Source: Dichomitus squalens LYAD-421 SS1 (Eukaryota > Basidiomycota > Agaricomycetes > Polyporales > Polyporaceae). Taken from it: a stretch of 64,000 nucleotides of DNA. This document shows, piece after piece, positions 1-9,495 of this stretch. Position 1 is the stretch's first letter, and each line of letters begins with the position of its first letter. The stretch is taken from positions 160,120 to 224,119 of the forward strand of contig NW_006766921.1 of NCBI RefSeq assembly GCF_000275845.1, in the 5' to 3' direction. The notes under the pieces were generated by a model. The model ran no database searches and was not told the origin of the DNA. It was given only the letters and a program-made list of their open reading frames with translations. The translations under genes were made by a program, and so were the position numbers.

Positions 1-141
1 TCACCTCAGTCCCGCGTATAACGCGTGCTGAGGTGAGCATATGCTTGTTACTTATTCTACGTACTCATACTGATTAATACGCTGTAGTTACATTGCTATA
101 GGTATTACAATATACTAGTCCCGCGTATAACGCGTGCTGAG
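1..141. repeat. 25-bp direct repeat, first copy inside a palindrome
   Basis: Bases 8-32 recur exactly at 117-141. The first copy sits in a palindrome: bases 1-9 are the reverse complement of 28-36, around a CGCG-TATAA-CGCG core. A 14-bp motif (gttacattgctata) also occurs twice, before and directly after the second copy. The window starts at base 1 of the palindrome, so the full repeat unit may extend to the left. This could be a remnant of a small mobile element or a minisatellite; no terminal repeats or coding capacity are visible. Confidence 0.6.
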
Positions 142-1757
142 TTACATTGCTATAACTTTACATCCTGCAGACGACCGTCAGATATGCCACCTCCAGTCAG
201 CGTGCAAAAGGTACTTACCGAGCTGAACTCATTGATCACCGCTGTGCTCTACGCTCTGCGTCGCTGAACGCGTAGTGACAGGGAAGGTGGTGACGTGCTT
301 GGTTGGTTCAGCTGGTCCATGTCCGCCGAATGACGCTACGGAATGAGCAAAGACGAGGATCAGGGCCACGAGACCGAGCACACATGAAGACGAGACATAC
401 CTGACTAGCATCTAGGGCCGTGAGGACAAGCCGGAGGAAGATGTGCGCATATGATGCTGCGTCTACTCGGTGTATGCGCCGAAGAGGTTTGACCAACGGG
501 CAGCATGAGATACAGAGAATGTGGCGACAGGGATGAGGAGGCATCGTCGTGTGATGCAGGCCTATATACTGCTAGAAGAGCGAGCTGACCAGTTGTCCTG
601 CGGCTGGCATCCAGCTTCGACGCTGGGCGGGTAATTTCCTTCCTTCCTTCATGTTGAATTGTCGCTTCCGAGGCCCGAGAGAAAGAAACAGCTGCACTCG
701 GTTGAACCAGGGTAGCAGAAATTGGAGCGACAGAGAAGAACGGTTGATTGCAAGACCAGACGACTCGCGGTGCGAGAGAAGTAAGATCAAGAGCGCAGCC
801 CAAGTTACTAGCGCTCATCGAATATCCGGCACGACAGCTCCGACGTGTCCGTGGCCGCGAAGGAGCTCATCTGCTTAGGAGCTCATCTGCTTGAACTCAA
901 CTGCTCTCACCACCGAACTTACCACAATACACCTCCATGCCTGATCAAATCCGCCCCAACGCTTCGATGACCACACAAGGAGGAGCTGGGGAGGGCAACG
1001 GGTTCGTTTCGACCGCGAGGGAACGGCAGAAAAGACCCCCGACCGCACACGGCACAGGTCTCTCGGGCAGAGCTCGCAGCGGCTGGACTGAAGACCACGA
1101 GCAGAACAGAAGGAGATTCCAACCTTACCACCTCAAGGCCCTGGTAACACTCATATCCTTAATCGCCCGAGCCCCCCAGGCGACCTGCAGGACTCAAGTC
1201 CTGGACAATGCAATGTGCGTCTCGAGGGACAGCATAATGGCAGCGACAGTTATAATACAATAAGCAGATAGTACAACACGGACAACACCTGCAGTCTATA
1301 TGAAGTATGCTCCGACCCGCGACGATACAACAGAGAAGCCCAACAGCGTCCATAAGCAGTGTGCGGGATAGTGCGTTGTGTATGTGATTCGTGAGCGTGA
1401 GCGTCGTGATGTCGTTTGTCAGTGCACAGTGTCGGTAGCAGGAGACAGGTCCGGGCCCTGCCTCATGCCATGCCATCTTGAGTCGTCGGCAGGCAACCTC
1501 TATGTTGTGCGCGCGGAGCCGTTCCACACGGAGAGCAATGCGACACGTAGTGCGGTCGCGTGCGCCGCCCTCCAAGCGAGCCACGAGCCTGGAGGATGTG
1601 GACGATCGGAGATCGGGCACGCTGGGCCTAATAGGGGCGTAGGAGCGTCCGATCGTCCAGGGTGGCGCGCTGCAGTGCCGGTGACCCTTGTCACCCGTGT
1701 GTGTCCAAGAACGAGCGAGAGAGGGGGGGTGCATGGTGTGTGGCGGGGCGCCGCGCG
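1..1757. other. No gene recognised; gene-free left end
   Basis: No reading frame here has recognisable family motifs or a convincing exon chain. The stretch lies downstream of the GH16 gene, whose stop codon is at its right edge, so the last few hundred bases probably include that gene's 3' UTR. It also holds a 25-bp direct repeat (separate entry) and a small tandem duplication of about 16 bp near 861-893. Confidence 0.6.
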
Positions 1758-3443
1758 TCATGAGCTCTGGTAGATCTTGACGCTCTTCACTTCCCAGTCT
1801 ACGGAGCAGGAGGAATCAGATCAGAGACCGGTGCATATAGGATCGAAGACCTGAACTGGAACCGAGATACTTACAGGCTTGGTCGAAAGCCGAGCCGTTC
1901 CCGCGGACAAAGTCCACACAGGCCGCCACGCCGGTGCTCTGGGCGCAGGTCTGGCTCTGCCCTGGGGAGCTGTCGGCTGACCATACGTTGCCGGCCCAGT
2001 CGCCGCTGCGAGGGGGGTTAGTAGGGGATGACGATCGTGCTGAACGGACGGACGTACCACAGGGTCGTGTCGAAGATCGCAGTGTGCTGGTAGAAGTACT
2101 TGCTGAACGGGGCGCACGAGCTGGAGGGGAACGAGGCGACAGGGCTGCCCCAGCCCGTGGGCTGCGGCGCGCCGTTGGCGATGTCGCTCGGGATGGCGCT
2201 GCGAGGGAAGAACCACGTCTTGACGCCGTCGTCGTCCCACAACGCTGTCATCTCACCGTCAGCACAGACCACAGACGCAGACACAGGATGGGAGGGAAGA
2301 AGGTGCTCACTGGCATAGACGCCGCCACCGATGTCATTGAACGCCGCGCCGTACGAGTTCGTCTGGCTCGCGCGCACACCGCAGCCGCTGTTCGACGTAC
2401 CGCTGACCCCGCAGTCGGTGGACGTGATGACGGACCCGGTCATGCCGAGCACGTTGGGGTCCGCGGAGGACATCGTGCAGCCCGGCTCGGCGTGGAGCGT
2501 GACCTGGACGTTCGTGTAGTCGTTGACGCCTTCGACCATGTCGATCTCTCCGCCGGCGGGCCAGTTGGGGCCGTTGCTCCAGAACGCCGGCCACGTTCCG
2601 CACCCGGTAGGCATGTGCACGGCGTCCATGATGATGAGGCCGCCGGTGTAGGTGTACTCCGTGGTGATGCGGATGCTCATGCGGTTGCCCGAGACGGTGG
2701 GTGTCGTCTCGACCCGCATGACGGCGTTTCCGGCGCCATTGACCTCGATCAAGCCGGCCGATTGCTTGAGAAGGGAATGAGAGTTGAACGAAGAATTTAT
2801 ACGAGGATGTACTTACCGCTGTCCCTTGGTCCACGTACTGCGCGATTCCATGGGTCGTGTCGTCAGGCGCATTGGTGAAGACCCATCCGTCAAAGAAAGA
2901 GCTCCCCTCCTGCAAAACGAATCAGTCGCATGGTTCGTCATAGAATACTCGCGCACATGTACTCACGTAGCTTTGGGCCACTTTCCACGGAGAAGAAGAA
3001 CTTCCCGAACCAGACGGCGCGCCAGATGACGTCGTTGTGGACGACGGCGCCGTCCCAGTCTCTGTAACGGAAACCGAAGCCGGTGAGGACGCACTCGGAG
3101 CCTCGGTCGTATGCGATGACCCACTGGTCGTATGAGACCCGTCCCCGTCCCCATCGTTTCCATCCGCCCCGCTCGTGTTGTTCAGCCCGAGTCCGGAGAG
3201 CCCCGTGCCCGCATTGTTCGTGCAGTACAGCTTCGATTGCAGGACTTGGGGCTTCTGCTGGAACATGCCCGTGTACGCGAGGCGGATGTCGTCCCAGAGG
3301 CCGCTGCTCTGCTTGATTGCGTTACGGCGCGCGTGTCGGGCGGCGCGGGAGAGCGAGGAGTCGGAGCTGCGCGAGAAGAGCCCGGCGTCGGTGGGGGCGA
3401 CGTTGGCGAGCAGGAAGACGAGGAGGGGGACGTGCACAATCAT
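1758..3443 (-). CDS. Secreted GH16 endo-1,3(4)-beta-glucanase (laminarinase type)
   Basis: Six exons: 3443..2967, 2909..2817, 2764..2311, 2244..2058, 2005..1875 and 1798..1758, giving 460 residues. The N-terminus is a hydrophobic signal peptide (about residues 1-20) followed by a region rich in Ser, Thr and Gly to about residue 155. The catalytic domain starts near WKVAQSYEGSSFFDGW and carries the GH16 active-site motif GEIDMVEGVN, with E263, D265 and E268 as nucleophile, helper and acid/base. The C-terminus YWEVKSVKIYQSS is typical of fungal GH16. The family hydrolyses mixed or beta-1,3 glucans of fungal walls or extracellular glucan. The domain split across exons keeps frame throughout. The long N-terminal extension is unusual; it could be a glycosylated linker or wall anchor. 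Substrate choice within GH16 cannot be read from sequence. Confidence 0.93.
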
Positions 3444-5331
3444 CGCAGGCGTATCCGGAGGTAGAGAAGATGGGTGGTGGAGGGGGGAGGAAGAGAAGAG
3501 TCTAGGGTCTGCAGCCTGCAGGAGTCTTATTCAACCGAGGCGCAGCCGGGGTCGCGTGGGCCGATGGGGTCGTGGTCGTGATAGAGAAAATTCGTGAAGG
3601 AGCTGGAAAAGGGGAAGAGACCGATGAAGGGGGTATATGTACAGAGGAGTAGTAGTGGGCGGGGGAGCGATGGAGAACCTTTGCGTCGGTGGAGAAGACA
3701 TAGCTGCGCGCCGATAATACACGCTCTATCCAGGGATGCCTGCAGCGCTCCGGTCCGCACCTCGAATACCGCCTACGACAGCCCTCCGCCCGCGTTCCTG
3801 CTTGCCTGCACCCGTCTCCGACGCATCCGCACACCCGTCTCTGCTCGCATCGCCGCCAAACGTGTCCTCGGCCTGTCTCAGGCGTTGCTAGATAGCTGGA
3901 TAGCCCTTTCTGCAGACGCACATCCGGATGCTTCGATTTGTCGGGGCGGCATCTTAGCGTGCCCAAGCACGCTGCTCTCGGTTCCAAGAACCCCACCCTG
4001 TTTCCCCCTGGGCGATCTCCACCCAATGCCCGCCGTCCAACAATAGCACGCCCACCTTCTGGCCAGGCCGCCGACCAAATGAACGCATCTATGAACCGTC
4101 TATGAACGGATGGGACGGCCGACCACCGAACGAGTCCTCCTTCAGCACACGGAAGCAAGGCACGGATCATGGAAGGCAGCGTCGTCATTGCGAGCCTCTC
4201 ACCGAAGGTATATGAGAGTCCAGTGCTGAAGTCGCCGGTGGCCCGATCATACTCGATGGAGCAGTCCTCCGTCAACGCGTGTCGATGCCCCACGCGCAAG
4301 GCGCTGCTTACTGTACGTCTGCAGCTGGTGACAGCGAATCCTGGGAACGAGGATATGCCAATTAATGCTGTGGCGACAGTCGACCCTACGCGTCTAGCGA
4401 CTCGATGACCGTGGTGGCGTCGCCCACCTCGGCGTCGGAAATAGCCAGCGGAGCGCGCAGTGTGCGCCGCAGCAGGACTCGCAGCCCGCAGCACACCCGC
4501 AGCCCAGTCGTTGAGATAAGTACAGGGCTCGGAAGTAGATGTCTCCGCTCGTCGCGCGGTCGTGCACGCTCCTCCTCGCATCGCATCGTTCACACTGCCG
4601 GCAAGCTCGAGATGGGGACTTGACGCGAGCACTGCTGATTTGCGCGGCCTCCGTCCCCTCTTTTCTCGTTCCACGCCTGATCGTGCATGCCGCAGCTGCT
4701 ACGCGCCGCGACGCGTGTATCCTCGGTACGCCCGCGGCCGGCTCATCTCCCAAGCATTACATACTACTGTAATCTCGCGTTGGCGGTGTCTCTCCATCGA
4801 AGTTGCTTTGGCTTTGATGGGGTGATGCGGATTGCATTGCAGGGACATCTACTAGCCATAGACGTTACTACTACTACTCGACATATGTGGGAGAATGGCG
4901 ACAAGCAGCGGATGGAGGGCGGCATATATATGTACATCGCGTCGATTATACCTCGTCCTACAAATATGCACGAAGAGAAGAGCGGAGGGGAAGGCGCGAA
5001 CGCGGCGAGTGTGAACACAACACGAAGTAGACAGGCAAAGCAAGAAGCGGGGCGTTGCGGTCGGGCAAGAGAGGTGAGGAACCAGAGGTAATAAAAATGC
5101 GGTACAGACGAGAGCGAAGCCTGGCAAAACATGTACACCGAGAAACCACACGATAAAACAAGGGTAGCACCCCGTGCGCTTGGCCTACCACAGTCCCAAG
5201 CACGGCGGAGAAGATTGTCGAAAGTCCTAGACCGTCCGTGGCCCGCTACCAGGTGCGCTCTAGACCCTACAGTCGTAGCCCCAGTGCAGCCAGGCGGGCG
5301 CTATCTCAAGTCGCCCACAGACTCGTCTCTA
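3444..5331. other. Intergenic, no gene recognised
   Basis: This holds the upstream region of the GH16 gene (left part) and the region beyond the VAC8 stop codon (right part). Open frames occur on both strands, the longest about 390 codons on the minus strand at 3502-4674. None shows domain motifs, and their composition looks like chance translation of GC-rich DNA. A short unknown gene with introns cannot be excluded. Confidence 0.5.
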
Positions 5332-7798
5332 TCAGTGGCCGGACGAACCGCTTGCAAACGCGTCCCGTACGCTCTTGCGAAGCTCCTCGTGATCACGCCC
5401 GCTGACGCTCTCGTCTCGCTGCGAGAACGAGCCCGCCTGGATCTGCGACGCGAGCGCGCTCGGTGTTATGACGCCCTCGCTGTCGGTGAAGTCGAGGATC
5501 CGACGGGCAAGCATCTGGATCTCGCCATGGCCGTTACCTGTCTCGGTATCCTGATATGAATGGGCCTGTGAGTGATGGGAGTGAGGGGTGCCGCCAATCG
5601 ATGATGTCGGGGTTGAGGTGCGGGTCTCAGCGAGGGAACGGATGTTAGGGATGAGCAAGGAAGAACTGCGGATGTTACTGATGAGTTGCGGGTCTGTGCG
5701 CAGGCCAAACGGTGAGCGTGAAACATCGGTCTGAGTAGGGAGCGGGCTTACCTCCGGATTCAAGAAGCTGTACAATTGTCCACACAGCGATATGCTGGAA
5801 GGTGGCATCGGCGCTAGTAAGGAAACGGTACAGGTATCTATGCATGCCGCCGTCGGGTTTGTCCCAGACATCGTTGAAGGCGGAGTAATCATCTGAGGTC
5901 GTACGTCCGTCTAGATATACGGTCAGCGCATCGCGACAGCAGGATAGAGTCAATCAACATACCCTTCGAAGACAGGTTACCGAGAGCCGCGGCACTGTTA
6001 CCCTGGACTTCGGAGCTAGCGGAGTTCGTGAGAGGAATCAAGACCTCGCAGATGCCCATCTCAAGCAACTGCCCCTTCAGCTCATCTGGACATCAAATTT
6101 TGAGTTTTCACTCGTCAAAATCACTGCGCCACACATACCGCTCAAAGCCAAAACCGCGATGCATGCCGTCATCTCGCTCTGTACGTTCATCGGAACCTCC
6201 AGCACGAGCTCCTTGATACTCTGGACAGCACCCGCCTTGACGATGGCCTGTTTGTTCTTCTCTGAGCTCGCAGCGAGGTTCCGCAGCGTCGAAATGGCAT
6301 GGCACTGCACCTCCTCGTTGTCTTTGAACGAGAGGAGGTTAATGAGCGGCTGCAAGAAGCCCGATTCGATGATCGGCGATTCGTTCTGCGGGTGAATCGA
6401 CACGTTCCGGACACAGGCAGCAGCAGAGAGGATGAGTGGCAGATACGTAGACTGAAGCAGGCGAAGCAGAGAAGTGAGACCATCAGCTTTGACGATCTCA
6501 AGCTGGTACTTCTCTAGTTAAATGCAGCGAAGCGTTCAGCCTTTGGCATCCAGAGGTGATTAAGGCAATAACTTACCGTCGCTGGCGAGGTTGCGCAAGG
6601 CAAGGGCAGCCTGACACTGCACCTTCAAGCTAGGACTGTCCATGAGCTGCACGAGGCTCGAGACCAGCTTCGGCTCGGTCTGTGCGAGCTTCTTCCGGTT
6701 GTGAGCTATATGCAAGATGAATGAGTTCACCGGGCGTATCTAGATTGACGTGTACATTACCATCTACGGCAATATTGCTGAGCGCAGTAGTGCAATAATA
6801 TTGCACGTCCGTGTCAGGGGAGTTGAGCAAGCTGACAAGGACAGGAATAGCACCCGCATTGACGAGCTGTTGCCGGTTCTCATCTAGGACGTGGAGTTAG
6901 GAGCCTAGCCGACCAGCCGAAGTCATGGCACGCGCACCGGAATGGGTCATGTTGAGAAGTGCGCCAGTCGCGTTGCGTTGTACGCGCATGTCCTTGGAAC
7001 GTGCCAACCTGGTGAGGGGAACGAGAGCACCGGACTTCGCGATTTTGGTCTTGTTGTCATCTAGCGGAGGGAGAAGCGGCTCAGAAGAGCACGCTGCCGG
7101 GAGAGTAGGGGCACTCGACGTACCATGCGTGGCAAGATTGGTGACACAACCGACGGCGTTGCATTGCACCTCCACATTGGGGCTAAGCATCTGCCTAATG
7201 AGGGGCTCGAGACCACCGAGTTTCACGATGAGAAGCTTGTTGTCGGCTGTCGCACGATGTCAACCTCGGTGTCCAGATAAGCCCAAAGTGTACGCACTAT
7301 TTACAGCAAGGTTTCCAAGAGCCGCACTTGCAGCCCGCTGCACTTCGGTGTCATGGCTGCTGAGGAGGAAGAGGATAGGGTCGAGCGTGTCCCGGCCGAC
7401 TGGGCGAACCTCCTTCTCGGTGATTTCGGCAAATGCGAGCGCAGCACTTCGTTGAAGATCGACATTGTCGGAGAATGAGAGTGTGGTCAACGCTGCAAGA
7501 GGCGAATCCCGGAAGAAGTCGGTTGTTGTGCGGTCTACAGCACAAGGCAGGGCAGGATGAGATGGTGTCCACGGACGGCGGGGGTGCCGCCGTCGAGCAT
7601 AATTTACGTACTCTCCAAGTACTGGAGGAGGTCTGCCACAGCCTCCCGCTCGTTCTCCAACAACAACGGTTCGTATGTTGACCTCCGGGAGTGGACTGAA
7701 CAGAGTTGTCAGAATAGGCGCGAAGCGGGGAAATTGTCAAAGTATAGGAAAGGCTGCCACTCACAGCAAGACTCGCAGCAACTGGAGACGACACCCAT
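5332..7798 (-). CDS. VAC8: Vac8-type vacuolar armadillo-repeat protein
   Basis: Eleven exons: 7798..7765, 7695..7612, 7534..7298, 7246..7124, 7060..6938, 6883..6761, 6705..6577, 6513..6139, 6085..5963, 5910..5752 and 5693..5332, giving 623 residues. The start [11 protein letters not shown] has Gly2 for N-myristoylation and Cys7, Cys8 and Cys11 for palmitoylation, which anchor Vac8 to the vacuole membrane. The next exon encodes [20 protein letters not shown], a Vac8 hallmark. A run of ARM repeats follows, then a Ser/Thr-rich tail. In yeast, Vac8 works in vacuole inheritance, vacuole fusion, nucleus-vacuole junctions and selective autophagy. All introns but one of the ARM region lie in the same phase, and four exons are exactly 123 nt, one 41-residue ARM unit each. 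The gene is divergent from the acyl-protein thioesterase, an enzyme class that removes palmitate. Confidence 0.96.
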
Positions 7799-8273
7799 GT
7801 CAAAGACCCGTGATTGTGAGGACGAGCGGGGAAGAAGGACGGCCGGATGAAGGACGAGGGGAGTTGTACAGAATGAAGGGCGAGGCTTCGAATGCGAAGG
7901 TGAACTGGGCAACGCCGGCAATGTGTTTGGCCATGTTGTGTCCACGCCATATTCGGCCACGCGCCCTCCTCTCGCGCTCGTCGTCCCCGACGGCGACCTC
8001 GTACTTTAGCACCGAGCTGTCATCAAGATGACGACGTCGTTCTTACGACGAGAGTGCACCGCATTGTGCGCCCACGAAGACAGTGGTGACAGTCCGGAGA
8101 GCGCAAGCTGGCTTCGCTAGGCGGTCGCGCTTGACTGCGGCATCCATGGGCGATGCAAAGTGCATAGCGATGCGTGCTGCGCACCATATTCAGTCACCTC
8201 TTTGACCATACAGAGATGGATATAACGTGCACAGTGTCGAAGGTAGAACAGCAAGACGGCCCTTGTCAACGGA
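7799..8273. promoter_or_regulatory. Shared upstream region of VAC8 and the thioesterase gene
   Basis: The start codons of VAC8 (minus) and the thioesterase gene (plus) face away from each other across 475 bp. This segment must hold both promoters and 5' leaders. I see no unmistakable TATA box or known operator. Confidence 0.6.
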
Positions 8274-9139
8274 ATGGCTACTCAGGAACGACCCTCTAGT
8301 CCCGAACCTGTCGTCATTGCTCCGACTGCAGAGCATACAGCCACCGTAATTTTCGTACATGTGAGGAGCAATCGTTGTATAATCCCCTCTTGAATCGCTG
8401 ACAGTCTCGTAGGGTCTAGGACAGCTCAACAGTAGTTGGGTTCCAACCCTTCGCCGGGTCGCTGAGCGATTGTCCGGCGTGAAATGGGTCCTACCTCAGG
8501 CGTAGGTCCAGTACGTTTCTCCGACCTGTGGCTACGGCACTCACAAAACTGCATAAAGTCCGGACGCACCTGTAACGTTCAGTCAGGAACGGCGCAGCCC
8601 CAGCTGGTTCAACATCGTCAGTCTTCCTCCCTGTAATGGCTACGACGAAGCCGGCGTTTCGGCTTCGGTTGCCAGGTTGGAGAACTTGATTATCTCCGAA
8701 GTCCGTCAAGGTACCCCATCAACTAAGATTGTACTAGTCGGCTTCAGTCAGGGAGCCTCGCTGTCGCTCATGACTGCGTTGACGACGCTGCACGAACTAG
8801 GCGGCGTCGCAAGTTTGTCGGGTTGGATCCCCCAGCAGTCCAGGCAGGTAAGCAGTTGGTCAAAAGGTTGTGATCATTTTCCGAGCCAAGTTGGCTAAGA
8901 TAGGAAGGCAGGCTATGCAACAGATCGAACCCAGTCTCCCCGTCTTTTGGGCTCACGGCACTGTGGACGACGAAGTGCCGTTATCATATGGCGAGGAATG
9001 TGTATCTTTCCTCCGCAACACTCTTCGCATGCCATCGGATAATATTAGTTTCAAAACATACGAGGGACTCGGGCACGATGTCAATGAGACAGCATTAAAC
9101 GACCTCGCTGCATGGCTTTCAACTGTACTGTCGTCATGA
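8274..9139 (+). CDS. Acyl-protein thioesterase 1 (alpha/beta hydrolase)
   Basis: Four exons: 8274..8360, 8413..8501, 8559..8847 and 8912..9139, giving 230 residues, the usual size of the APT1/lysophospholipase family. The N-terminal HGLGQLNSSW and the following WVLPQAPDAPVT and PSWFNI match the family. The catalytic serine is S122 in GFSQGA, the acid is D174 or D175 in HGTVDDEVP, and the histidine is H210 in GLGHDVNE. The family removes palmitate from S-acylated proteins in the cytosol and also cleaves lysophospholipids. No signal peptide is visible. The start ATG is the first in frame and gives a normal family N-terminus. Confidence 0.94.
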
Positions 9140-9495
9140 GCACTCTCTTATAGGACGTAACACCCGCTTTGTGTCCTGATGAATGTGCTTACTTCCCTGG
9201 TTTCCATGGTATGCAGTAACGATAGGATTTCTTGAAATGCTGTAATGAGTATGGCCCAATGCATCTGTGTTTCCAAATCTATGGTTTACGCCCTAGCCGA
9301 CAAGCTGAACATGATCGGCTGATGGGCAGCACTGCCACGATGTAGGAAGAGATCTGCGCCAAGCACTGGACCTTATCCTCGACTCAGCTTGTCTCCAGCC
9401 TCCGCGTGCAAGGCGCGCACTCAGTCATATACATCGTCTCATCTAGCAGACATTGCTATTGACCTCTCTTGATCTTCGGATATTCTGCGCGTTTG
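9140..9495. other. Intergenic between thioesterase and CCA1
   Basis: A tandem-oriented spacer of 356 bp with the thioesterase 3' UTR and the CCA1 promoter. Nothing else is recognised. Confidence 0.6.

Noticed and set aside
3502..4674. 390-codon open frame on the minus strand
   Set aside because: No domain motif, Arg/Ala/Ser-rich chance-like composition, and several overlapping frames of similar quality on both strands. GC-rich DNA readily gives such frames.
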